Assembly (NCBI RefSeq): GCF_000755245.1
Contig: NZ_BBMP01000001.1
Location: 62,001-126,000, forward strand
Length of the DNA: 64,000 bases
DNA from: Halococcus sediminicola
GTDB lineage: Archaea > Halobacteriota > Halobacteria > Halobacteriales > Halococcaceae
Reading direction: 5' to 3'
Under the pieces are notes generated by a model. It was not told where the DNA came from, did no database searches, and was given only the letters and a program-made list of their open reading frames with translations. Every line of letters starts with the position of its first letter. Within the stretch, counting starts at the first letter, position 1. Below are positions 45,299 through 53,755 of this stretch, in pieces. A program made the position numbers and the translations under genes.

Positions 45299-46936
45299 TC
45301 AGACTTCGCGGACCCGATTTGTTTCGCTGACTTCCCAGTCTTCGATTTCCTCTCGAACTACCTTCCCGGTTGCGGAACGAGGGAAATCCTCGGGCTCGAC
45401 GATTTCGATGAAATGGGGGAGTTTGTAGTTCGCCAAGTTCCCTTTCAACATCTCCATGAGTTCGTCTGTGTCAACCTCGTCTGGGTTGAATGTACTGACA
45501 ATCGCGCGTGGTACTTCTCCCCACTTTTCGTCGGATACGCGGACGACAGTTGCCTCTTCAATCTCCTCATGCTGGAGGAGTACCTTTTCGAGTTCTGCAG
45601 GATAGATATTCTCTCCTCCACTTTTGATGAGGTATTTCCGGCGGTTGACAAAGCTGTAGGTGCCATCATCATTGTGGACAAAGATGTCGCCAGTTCGGAA
45701 CCAGCCATCTTTGAAGTCTGCCTCGTTGGCCTCGGGGTTGTTGATGTATCCGCTACAGAGCGTCGGACCGCGAGCCGCAAGTTCACCTCGGCCTTCGACT
45801 TCATTCCAGTCTTCGTCGATGAGTTTCAAATCCACATATGAGGACTCGACTTTTGCGAGGTCCTCATCGTCAGGCATAACACCTACAGGAATGTTGCTGC
45901 CCGCGCTGAGTACGTTGGCATCCTCAGTTGCTCCATAGGAATTCTTGAACGGCATATCGAACTTCTCAGTTACTCGTTTGACTTTTTTCGGGTCCACGAG
46001 GTCAACCAGTGCACCAATTTCACGGATTTCCCGCATGTCTTCGGCCCCGATATCGTTCTCATCGAGGTAATCGAGGAATTTGTTGATGACGCCAGGGAGC
46101 AAGAACATCCAACCGATCCCACCTTTGTCTTTCTCCAGCAGGATATCAACTATACGTTCCGTGTCGAACCCATCCGGCGGGTAGTAAGTCCCACCCATAG
46201 AGAAAACTGCTGGAAGGGCGTCTGCTGAGATGATGTGGAATAGAGGTGCCCATGCGATCCAGCCATCACCTCGCTGGAGATTCCAGTCGATAGTATAGGT
46301 ATACCCGCGAGCGAGCCAGGCTCGGTGACTGATAACGACACCCTTTGGAAGACCGGTCGTTCCCGAAGTGTACAGAACCACGAGTCCCTGTTCGGGGTCC
46401 ACATCGTACTCCGGAGCCGGTTCTTCGGTTGAGCCGTTCTCAATCAGGGTCTCATAATCGTCATCACCGTTGTCGCCGTCGAAATTGATGATGTCTGGTG
46501 GGTCATCAAGACCATTTTCGATCCAACTCGCTTTCTCACGGTATCGATCAGAGACAATGAGAACATCGGGTTCGACAAGACCAGCACAGTGGACGAGTTC
46601 TTCTTCTTCGAGCCGCCAGTTCAGTGCGGGAACTAAAAAGCCGACTTTGGCGGCGGCGAAGTAGGATTCTATGTATTCTCCGCGGTTCTCCGCGAGAACG
46701 GCGACAGTAGCGTCTCCTTTTTCGTATCCACGACTGAGAAGCGAGTTTGCTAGCGCATTGACTCGTTCATTAAATTCAGCGTACGTTACTTCTCGCCCTG
46801 GTTCGCTTACTGCTACGTTGTCGGCGTGCATCCGTGCCGCCTTTCGCATCAAGTCACCAACGTTGAAGTGCTGAGAGCGTTCAATAAACGATTCTTGATC
46901 TTCTATTCCTAGATCGAAGTTGTGCTTCATATCCAT
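45299..46936 (-). CDS. Acyl-CoA ligase (AMP-forming) 3
   Basis: A 545-aa AMP-forming ligase with P-loop YTSGTTGLPKGVVISHRA, NSYGATEDANVLSAGS (Y-G-x-x-E), GWFRTGDIFVHNDDG, YLIKSGGENIYPAELE and FPRSATGKVVREEI with the catalytic Lys. It is a close paralogue of ligase 1 (30550-32178), sharing the same opening and order of blocks, so the two probably arose by duplication within this pathway and serve different acids or pathway stages. Downstream of an NTF2/SnoaL-like gene on the same strand, with 170 bases between. Confidence 0.9.
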   Translation of the reverse strand: MDMKHNFDLGIEDQESFIERSQHFNVGDLMRKAARMHADNVAVSEPGREVTYAEFNERVNALANSLLSRGYEKGDATVAVLAENRGEYIESYFAAAKVGFLVPALNWRLEEEELVHCAGLVEPDVLIVSDRYREKASWIENGLDDPPDIINFDGDNGDDDYETLIENGSTEEPAPEYDVDPEQGLVVLYTSGTTGLPKGVVISHRAWLARGYTYTIDWNLQRGDGWIAWAPLFHIISADALPAVFSMGGTYYPPDGFDTERIVDILLEKDKGGIGWMFLLPGVINKFLDYLDENDIGAEDMREIREIGALVDLVDPKKVKRVTEKFDMPFKNSYGATEDANVLSAGSNIPVGVMPDDEDLAKVESSYVDLKLIDEDWNEVEGRGELAARGPTLCSGYINNPEANEADFKDGWFRTGDIFVHNDDGTYSFVNRRKYLIKSGGENIYPAELEKVLLQHEEIEEATVVRVSDEKWGEVPRAIVSTFNPDEVDTDELMEMLKGNLANYKLPHFIEIVEPEDFPRSATGKVVREEIEDWEVSETNRVREV

Positions 46937-47105
46937 TTTTCGGTGTGAGCGGCTGATGTGGGCTTCGCTTCTGTTCTCCGAGTCGAGTCAGACAGTATTG
47001 TTCTGTTCTGTTGTTTCCGAGTGTCGGACGGGCTTTCGGTGGATGCTGTCCGTGTGCGTGGCGAAACGTTCGATGTGGTCTCCGGGACGCGCTTCGAAGA
47101 CATCG

Positions 47106-47558
47106 TCAGATAACCATCGGTTCTTCGACCCATCCCTCGTCGTATGGTGAGAGATACTTTGCATCGTACGTGAGTTTCTCGATGAACCACTCATCTTCGA
47201 CTTTGATGAACTCAATTTCGTAAAACCCGGCGAGCCACGCAGCGCCGATATCCTCGAGGTGCCCTAGATCGAGGAAGTGCCAGCGGCCCGTTGCAGTATC
47301 ACCATCCGTAGTGATCCAGGGGTTGATTCCAAGGTGGAATGAGTCGAGAATCCCCGTTTCGCCCTCGATGTACCCCTCAAGAAAGTCAGTGACTTCATCT
47401 CTGCCCTCGTAATAGCCGAAGTCGCCGTAATCGATGGCGCAATCGTCGTGGAGCAGTTCGAGAACTCCATCGAGATCGTGGTCGTCCATCCTCCGCATGT
47501 AGCAGTGCACTACGTTTGACACCGTAAGCACCGCCACTGGATCATCTACTTCTTGCAT
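47106..47558 (-). CDS. NTF2/SnoaL-like protein A
   Basis: A 150-aa cone-fold protein of the SnoaL/NTF2 superfamily: VVHCYMRRMDDHDLDGVLEL, HDDCAIDYGDFGYYEGRDEV, SFHLGINPWITTDGDTATGR and YEIEFIKVEDEWFIEKLTYD. Tyr and Asp in the first helix and the His of SFHLG are in the positions used by Tyr-Asp-His dehydratases of this fold (scytalone dehydratase, bile-acid 7alpha-dehydratase), so a dehydratase or isomerase role is plausible; catalysis is inference. Upstream of CoA ligase 3 and divergent from an SDR gene. Confidence 0.85.
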   Translation of the reverse strand: MQEVDDPVAVLTVSNVVHCYMRRMDDHDLDGVLELLHDDCAIDYGDFGYYEGRDEVTDFLEGYIEGETGILDSFHLGINPWITTDGDTATGRWHFLDLGHLEDIGAAWLAGFYEIEFIKVEDEWFIEKLTYDAKYLSPYDEGWVEEPMVI

Positions 47559-47803
47559 GGTGCAACCTAGCGTCACACTACCAAACGGCAAAAAGGTTGG
47601 GTTTTCGAGCCAACATTGTCAAAATGTCAAAGGTAGAAAGTTATTGCCGCCTCTCAGAATTCATGTCAAACACAACCTTTCCAAACTAGCTAAAGTGTTG
47701 GGCGAAGTGATACTCACACTCTCGTTCTGACGTTAGTGGCCCCGAAGATTAGGCGAAACAACTATGATGAAGGAAATCACAGGAGTATACGGAGAACCCA
47801 TCA

Positions 47804-48562
47804 ATGGAATTAGTGGACGGCAAGTCGACAATCGTTACTGGATCCGCATCCGGTATTGGTGAAGCAACGGCAAAACTATTCGCGGAACAGGGGGCAAACG
47901 TGGTCGTCGCCGATGTAAGCGTAGACGAAGGAAAACAAACGGTGGCGGAGATCGAGGAAGCGGGAGGCACCGCTACGTTTGTCGAGACGAACGTCGCCAA
48001 GCCCAGCGACGTAGAAGCGATGATTGAAACTGCCGTGGGCGAATACGGTCAGTTAGACGTTCTACACAACAACGCAGGCATCGAAGGTCAAGTCGCCAAA
48101 ATCGCAGATCAGTCAGTCGACGGATTCGATGACGTGGTTGACATTAATCTGAAAGGTGTGTGGCTAGGAATGAAATTCGGTGTCGAGGCAATGCTTGAAA
48201 ATGAGAACGGCGGCACGATTGTGAGTACCTCTTCGATCGGTGGCGTCTCCGGCATTCCCACCTACTCAGTGTACGGTGCTACCAAAGCTGGTGTGAGCCT
48301 GATGACCAAAACGGTCGCGAACGAGTATGCTGCCGAAAACATTCGTGCAAACGCTGTAGCACCGGGTATCGTCGAAACGGAAATGGTCACACGCGTTCTT
48401 GAAGAGGACCCCGAACAGGAACAAGCGTTTCTCGAAATGGAACCCATGCCAGGGCTTGCTCAGCCCGAAGAGATCGCAAAAGCGGTGCTCTTCCTCGCCT
48501 CTGATCTTGCATCCCGAGTCACCGGGGTCACACTCCCCGTCGAAGGCGGAAAGCTCGCTTAG
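47804..48562 (+). CDS. Short-chain dehydrogenase/reductase 2
   Basis: A 252-aa classical SDR: TGSASGIGEATAKLFAEQGA with the cofactor motif, VVADVSVDEGK (Asp after strand 2, favouring NAD), NNAGIEG, STSSIGGVSG with the catalytic Ser, YGATKAGV with Tyr-x-x-x-Lys, and NAVAPGIVETEM. GGAG lies about nine bases before the ATG. Stands between two NTF2/SnoaL-like genes on the opposite strand, an arrangement suggesting oxidation and dehydration of a hydroxylated ring. Confidence 0.92.
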   Translation: MELVDGKSTIVTGSASGIGEATAKLFAEQGANVVVADVSVDEGKQTVAEIEEAGGTATFVETNVAKPSDVEAMIETAVGEYGQLDVLHNNAGIEGQVAKIADQSVDGFDDVVDINLKGVWLGMKFGVEAMLENENGGTIVSTSSIGGVSGIPTYSVYGATKAGVSLMTKTVANEYAAENIRANAVAPGIVETEMVTRVLEEDPEQEQAFLEMEPMPGLAQPEEIAKAVLFLASDLASRVTGVTLPVEGGKLA

Positions 48563-48872
48563 ACCAGTATCCGGAGACCACGACTTGCTTCCCCGGCAGC
48601 AGTGTTGTTCCGATGTTCGACACAGCAGCCAGCAACCCGCCTACAGAAACGTTGTGTTCGGTAGTCAACTCCAACGATGAAGATTTCACAGAAGCTATCA
48701 GCAAGCAAACTGGAGGCTACGACACGGATTCGGGATTCAGCTAGCGAGGATTTCGATTTCCGTGCTACATGACCTGTGGAGGAACTGCAGAGAAACCTCG
48801 TTCGAAGCTACAACAGTTGTGAGTCGTCTCAAGTGTTACTTTCAGCCGAGGAAAGCAGATCTGCCATCGTAC
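48563..48872. other. Spacer after SDR 2 with a possible 43-codon ORF
   Basis: No gene of normal size. A plus-strand ATG frame at 48613-48744 (43 codons, ending NDEDFTEAISKQTGGYDTDS then a few residues and a stop) has acidic composition like haloarchaeal proteins, but no family or ribosome-site support. I list it only as a candidate micro-ORF. Confidence 0.3.
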
Positions 48873-49343
48873 TTATCTCTGCGGGAAAGTCTCGAGATCA
48901 GGCCATCCTTCCTCGTAATCGAGCGAATAGATGAAGCGAAAACGTAGGTCATCAATGTACCATTCCCCGTCAGTACAGTGGTATGCCTCATCGTATCGGC
49001 CCCAGCGGAAGCCGCCGCTTCCATCTTGGTGCGTGATAGGAGAAGTCACGTACCAGTGGCCCGTCGCAGTATCACCATTTACATCGATGACCGGATTGTG
49101 GACGACGTGGGCGGTAGCTTTGAGATTTGGCTCGATAAACTCGGTCGCGAAAGCGTGTATACCGTCATGGCCCTCGTAGGTCCCGAGATCGCCGTAATCC
49201 AGTGTAGCATTTTCTGTGAACAACGAGACCAACGCCTCCCAGTCGCGTTCGTCAACGGCATAACAGTACGCGAACCGGAGTTGTTCGATTTTGAAACGGT
49301 CCTCGATCCGGCGAAGGCGGTTTTTGACGTCTCGATCATCCAT
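48873..49343 (-). CDS. NTF2/SnoaL-like protein B
   Basis: A 156-aa SnoaL-type cone-fold protein, paralogous in outline to protein A: RRIEDRFKIEQLRFAYCYAV then DERDWEALVSLFTENATLDY, GDLGTYEGHDGIHAF, ATAHVVHNPVIDVNGDTATG, HWYVTSPITHQDGSGG and WYIDDLRFRFIYSLDYEEGW. Tyr26 and Asp31 in the first helix and the His pair of AHVVHN suit the Tyr-Asp-His dehydratase arrangement. Convergent with SDR 2. The SnoaL-SDR-SnoaL triplet resembles modules that modify alicyclic CoA esters. Confidence 0.85.
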   Translation of the reverse strand: MDDRDVKNRLRRIEDRFKIEQLRFAYCYAVDERDWEALVSLFTENATLDYGDLGTYEGHDGIHAFATEFIEPNLKATAHVVHNPVIDVNGDTATGHWYVTSPITHQDGSGGFRWGRYDEAYHCTDGEWYIDDLRFRFIYSLDYEEGWPDLETFPQR

Positions 49344-50469
49344 TAGTGGTTCCTCCTAAGATCACCAAATTATTGCGTTGTATTGACATTACAGTGAGTT
49401 GACTACCTCTATATCTAATGGAGAAATAACTCTGGGTGTATGAAAGTTCGGGGTTTGATATGTGACTTCATTGACCGGAGCGTTCCCCCACGCACGCTAA
49501 GGATCAGCGAGGAGAGGGTTAGCGATATCACCGTCGGATATGAGATGGTACGTCGTCAGTGTGTAGCGTCTATTAGGTACGCAAGCGTAGACAATCGGGT
49601 AGATATATTCCGTCCGAGTAGGCCATAAGGAGAGGTTACCGCGGGGCCCGATTTGTGCAAAAGATGGTCACCCTAGACGTTTTACCGAAGCAGATGGTTG
49701 CTAACGGAAACGACGCTGGTGAAGTTGAAGTTTCGCAGAGCGGAGAGCATTGACGTTAGAGGGAGCGCTTTGTTATCCTCGCAGAGTCAGGTAGCAGTCC
49801 CATCAACGTACCGCCCACGATATCAAAGATGTTTGAGAGTTGGCATCAGCGTTTTTGACGAGATTCGATGAGGGCGTGTAGGAGAGGTGCTAACAAGGGA
49901 GGCGGGCAATTGGTCCTCGTGCATTTCGCGGCCCCACTTGCTCGGGGGCAGTGTAGAGTAAAAAAGGACGTTTCAATTGACGAGATTTGTGAGTAGTGAG
50001 TATTGGGTCTAAGACCCACACTCTCAGATTGAAAACGGGAGTACCTGAAGGGGTGCTGACCGGTCTCTAACGAGTGGTTTCATATAACTATGGCTGCTGT
50101 CGCAGCGAGGGGTGGCCTCCTGTCGTCGGCTGTGGGGAGAGGGAGCGCTGAAGTGCTTGCTTACTGATTACGCTCCCACTGCTCAAACCGTGAACTCATC
50201 AAAGGGTTAATTTCGCTATTGTGGCTTGTTTGGGTAGCTAGCTTCCCTCAATGTTTAATCAGCGATTCAGTACCTCTTCGACAAGCCTGCAATCTGTCGG
50301 ATACACTGCCAGCGGTCGTGATTAAATACCTCAATTTCTTTTCACCATTCGATCGAACGACGACATAATTGGTGATGTTTCAAGTGAGCTGAGCTGATTC
50401 GGGGAGCTCAATGATGGACGAGGCATCCTCAACCCGATCAAGGAATCACCACCTCATCAGCAGCGATCG
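49344..50469. other. 1.1-kb gap with no supported gene
   Basis: The only open stretch of note is 49440-49628 on the plus strand (62 codons, beginning MKVRGLICDFIDRSVPPRTL). It has a CTATATCT box about 30 bases upstream and looks like the start of an amidohydrolase-type beta domain, but it ends abruptly, so it may be a relic. The rest is stop-dense. No repeats or RNA were recognised. Confidence 0.35.
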
Positions 50470-51639
50470 CTACCGACTCGTCGAGAAGATTGCCATCTGC
50501 TGGAACTGGCCGAGATTTGCGCCCCAAGACTGGACAGCACCGCGTTCCGCACCTTCGATTTGACGCTCGCCAGCCTCGTCCATCAACTGAAGGACGACCT
50601 CGGTGTGTCGAGACAGAGATGCACAGATCCCGGAGTTCGTCGCAAGCGTCCCGCCTGAGACATTGACCGGGAGTTTGCCGTCCCTAGCTGTGACACCATT
50701 GCGGACGAGGTGTTTGGCCTCCCCTTTCTCGCAAAAGCCCATTGCCTCGTACTCGATCATCTCGAAGGGAATGTAAGGATTGAACGTCTCCACGACATCA
50801 AAGTCCTCAAGCGGGTCTTCGACGCCCGCACGCTCGTAGACCCGGTCGGCGAGCGTCTTGAGCTTCGGGAACCAGTCCATGGTCCGGTAGCCCGTCTCAA
50901 AGGTGTTACTGATCGAGTCGATGTCCTCCACCCAGACGGGTGTATCGCAGTGCTCGTAGGCGGTGTCCTCCTCGGCCATCACCATCGCTGCCGCGCCAGA
51001 AGAGACCGGGCAGGTCATCGCCCGTCGCAGCGGCCAGCAGACCATCGGAGAGTCCAACACTTCCTCGACGGTCTTGCCCTCGTTGCGATGGGCGTACGGG
51101 TTCATTGCGGCGTTCTTGTAATTCTGGGCTGCGACTTTTGCGAAATCTTCGAGGGTGGCGCCCGAGATCTCCATGTAACCAGAGCTTGGCAGCGCGCCCA
51201 TTTGGATAGCCGTGACGAAGTTACGCTCGAACAGCGGGTCAGCGTTCGTGTTCATCACCGGCTGGGCTTCGACTACCGAGTCGAACGACGGTGAACCGTA
51301 GACGAGCGCCGTGTCGTATTCGCCCGAGGCGAGGTATTCATAGGCTACTTTCACGCCGCTTCCGCCAGCGGTTCCACCGGTGTTGATACTGATCACTGGG
51401 ATGTCGTCGCCCATTCCAGGGACCTCAAGAGTCCGCTCGACCCGAAACGTACCCTCGAAGCCGTCGACTGTACAGAACAGTGCTACGTCGATGTCGTCGG
51501 GATCGGCATTGGCGTGTTCCAGTGCGGCCGTGATCGCCTCGAAGGCCTGCTCCTCTTTCGACATGGTCGACATTCGGTAGTCAGTGAACGTACTGGGGTC
51601 GGAGTAGCCGACGCCGATCGCACCGACGTCCCGGGTCAT
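50470..51639 (-). CDS. Thiolase-superfamily protein without catalytic Cys/His, subunit A
   Basis: A 389-aa thiolase-fold protein (SCP2/Ltp2-like side of the family). Fold landmarks are present (YKNAAMNPYAHRNEGKTVEE, SSGAAAMVMAEED, YEAMGFCEKGEAKHLV, NVSGGTLATNSG). The nucleophile position, NACAASG in true thiolases, reads SINTGGTAGGSG (about 84-95), with no Cys. HDCF is replaced by ETFNPY and GHPxGATG by TNSGICAS. So Claisen chemistry by the standard mechanism is not possible. It overlaps subunit B by four bases and both follow a DUF35 gene, the arrangement of Ltp2/ChsH2-type retro-aldolases and related C-C lyases. Confidence 0.87.
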   Translation of the reverse strand: MTRDVGAIGVGYSDPSTFTDYRMSTMSKEEQAFEAITAALEHANADPDDIDVALFCTVDGFEGTFRVERTLEVPGMGDDIPVISINTGGTAGGSGVKVAYEYLASGEYDTALVYGSPSFDSVVEAQPVMNTNADPLFERNFVTAIQMGALPSSGYMEISGATLEDFAKVAAQNYKNAAMNPYAHRNEGKTVEEVLDSPMVCWPLRRAMTCPVSSGAAAMVMAEEDTAYEHCDTPVWVEDIDSISNTFETGYRTMDWFPKLKTLADRVYERAGVEDPLEDFDVVETFNPYIPFEMIEYEAMGFCEKGEAKHLVRNGVTARDGKLPVNVSGGTLATNSGICASLSRHTEVVLQLMDEAGERQIEGAERGAVQSWGANLGQFQQMAIFSTSR

Positions 51640-52775
51640 GCCGGCCCTCCTTCAAGGACGACCAAGGCGTCTGTCCGTGCAGGCTCTCCCAAGTGCATGT
51701 CGTTGTCAGCTAAGAGCACGCAGTCGGCAGACTGTCGACCGAGATCGCCCTGGATCTGCTGGCAGGCCGCGATAGCGCGGTAGACACCGCCGGAGTTCGG
51801 CGGACTCGTCGCCAGTGGACCACCCGAAGTGTTGATAGGAAGCGAGCCGTCGATCGCCGTCGTGTTGTCGGCAACTAGCGACGGTCCATCGCCCTCGTCA
51901 CAGAATCCTAGCGCCTCGTAGCTGAGGAGCTCGAACGACGGCGCATAGGTGGCTATCTCGGCGGCGTCAATGTCGGCAGCGTCGATTCCCGCCTCGTCGT
52001 AGGCGATTGCTGCAGCGTCCCGCAGCGTCGGCTGGCGGAGCCGACTTTCCATCTCTCGATACCAGTATTTCTCGGTGGCCATGCCTGTTCCAGTGATGTA
52101 ACTTGAAACATCGTCGAGTTCAGCTGCGGCTGCCTCACTAACCAACACGATTACAGCAGCACCGTAGGACATCGGCTCAAGCATCAGCTCCGTTAGTGGC
52201 CCAACGACCAAGTCCGAGTCCAGAACTTCCTCAGTCGAGTACCCCTCGCGACGGTGGGCATCGGGATTCTCCGCGGCAGCTTCGTAGTTCTTGGCAGCGG
52301 TGGCTGCCAAGTCTTCCCGGGTGACGTCGGATCCGTCGAGATAGTTCTGAGTGAAGAAACCGTACGACTGGCGGTTGTTCATCCCAAACGGTCGGTGGTA
52401 GAGGGCTTCATGCGACGACCAGCTCAACATCGTCGGGTCAGCGGTTACCGAGTCAGCCGCAACGACCGTGACTACATCGGCCTTGCCAGCTCGGATCTTC
52501 GCTCTGGCCTGGTGGATTGCCGCTCCGCCGCCACTCTGGAGCCGCATAATTGGCTTGTTGTACGCCGCGGCGGTCGCAACCTTCTGACCGTCACTGATGG
52601 CGGCGCCATCGTAAGGATCCTGACCGGTGAACATCACGCTGTCCAGGTCTTCACGAGTGACGCCAGCGTTATCGAGAGCCGCCATGTTCGTCTCCAAGAC
52701 CAGTTCGTTGCCTGATTTGTCCGTCTCACCAGCGAAACCGCTCGTAGCGTAGCCAGCGATCGCAACGTCACTCAT
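51636..52775 (-). CDS. Thiolase-superfamily protein without catalytic Cys, subunit B
   Basis: A 379-aa thiolase-fold protein: IAGYATSGFAGETDKSGNEL, KNYEAAAENPDAHRREGYST, SYGAAVIVLVSEAAAAE, LLSYEALGFCDEGDGPSLVA and LPINTSGGPLATSPPNSGGV. The usual active-site Cys segment reads MRLQSGGGAAIHQA (Cys replaced by Gly, about residues 81-84) and HDCF is replaced by a Tyr-containing ATYAPSF. It forms an operon with a DUF35 protein (42 bases upstream) and subunit A (four-base overlap). Heteromer formation between A, B and the DUF35 protein is likely. The reaction is probably retro-aldol or acyl-transfer C-C cleavage of a CoA ester. Confidence 0.87.
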   Translation of the reverse strand: MSDVAIAGYATSGFAGETDKSGNELVLETNMAALDNAGVTREDLDSVMFTGQDPYDGAAISDGQKVATAAAYNKPIMRLQSGGGAAIHQARAKIRAGKADVVTVVAADSVTADPTMLSWSSHEALYHRPFGMNNRQSYGFFTQNYLDGSDVTREDLAATAAKNYEAAAENPDAHRREGYSTEEVLDSDLVVGPLTELMLEPMSYGAAVIVLVSEAAAAELDDVSSYITGTGMATEKYWYREMESRLRQPTLRDAAAIAYDEAGIDAADIDAAEIATYAPSFELLSYEALGFCDEGDGPSLVADNTTAIDGSLPINTSGGPLATSPPNSGGVYRAIAACQQIQGDLGRQSADCVLLADNDMHLGEPARTDALVVLEGGPA

Positions 52776-52817
52776 CGGCCGTATCCTCCATGGGGTGAGT
52801 TATCCGTGTTCTCCATC

Positions 52818-53315
52818 TCATTCAACCAATCGCCAGTGGTCCATATCAAAGATATTGCCGTCGCGGTCGTCGGACCACACCGGCTCCACCTCGTCACCCT
52901 TATTGAGTTTGTCGACTAGGTCCATCGGTTCTTCGTACTCTAGTTCCTCGATGAAGTGCATCATGCAAATGGTAGAGTCGTCGATGCGGATAACACCGGT
53001 CACGTACGGCGGTTCCGGCAACCCCTCGAACTGAAAGAAGCACACGGTATAACTCTCGAGCACACCGTGTTGCTCGACCTCGATCCACTCATCGGTCTCA
53101 ACATAACACTCAATACACACCGACTGAGGCGGCACGAACACATCTCCGCACTCGGGGCAAGCCTTGCCAAGGATCTGTTTGTTTTCGAGCGCCTCGAAGA
53201 ATCGGCGATTGGTCTCTCCGATGTTTAGAGAGAAATCAAGGTCCCAGTGGAACGGGTACTTGTATTCCCCGTGTACTTCGTCCGTTCCCACGGACTGGCT
53301 AAGTTCGTCTGTCAT
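52818..53315 (-). CDS. DUF35 (Zn-ribbon/OB-fold) acyl-CoA-associated protein
   Basis: A 165-aa DUF35 protein. An N-terminal helix region (NIGETNRRFFEALENKQILG) precedes a rubredoxin-like Zn ribbon with Cys53, Cys56, Cys67 and Cys70 (KACPECGDVFVPPQSVCIEC), then an OB fold with SYTVCFFQFEGLPEPPYVTG and NKGDEVEPVW. DUF35 proteins bind thiolase-fold partners and channel CoA intermediates (as shown for archaeal thiolase/HMGS and for steroid aldolases). First gene of the three-gene operon with the two Cys-less thiolase homologues; the same domain appears fused at 39224-40672. Confidence 0.9.
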   Translation of the reverse strand: MTDELSQSVGTDEVHGEYKYPFHWDLDFSLNIGETNRRFFEALENKQILGKACPECGDVFVPPQSVCIECYVETDEWIEVEQHGVLESYTVCFFQFEGLPEPPYVTGVIRIDDSTICMMHFIEELEYEEPMDLVDKLNKGDEVEPVWSDDRDGNIFDMDHWRLVE

Positions 53316-53755
53316 TATAGCGGGTTAAGCCTCGGTAAGAGTCTATAAAAATCTTTTCCATAGGGTGATTTCACACTCACTTCGAACGATTGTTGCTAGA
53401 CGTAACTGATCTACGTTCAGCGATCAGTTGTTGAGATTCCGGTAATGATCTGCTTGCTGACCTCGCCAGCTTTCTATAGACCCGATCCCATCGCCTCTTG
53501 CCCGTGAACGAGATAGCCGATATCGTACTCGCCGGTCGGTATCGACGAATCACCGACGCAGAGCCAAGAGACAAAAGACTCGGCCAGACGAACGGAGTCA
53601 CGTGTGTGCATTAGGTCGCCAACTACCCGGTACCAAAAGAGATAACTAGACTGGAAGACAGTACCAACGTATGTCTGTGTACGAGTCTCACAGCCGAACG
53701 GTGACCTGTACTCGAAGGGAGCAAGTTAGGTCGGTTTCTGGGGGTGTGTTCGGAG
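53316..53755. other. Divergent intergenic region before the LLM oxidoreductase
   Basis: No supported gene. A 45-codon minus-strand frame at 53474-53611 (MHTRDSVRLAESFVSWLCVG...) looks coding-like but matches nothing I know; it may be the end of a lost gene. Confidence 0.35.
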
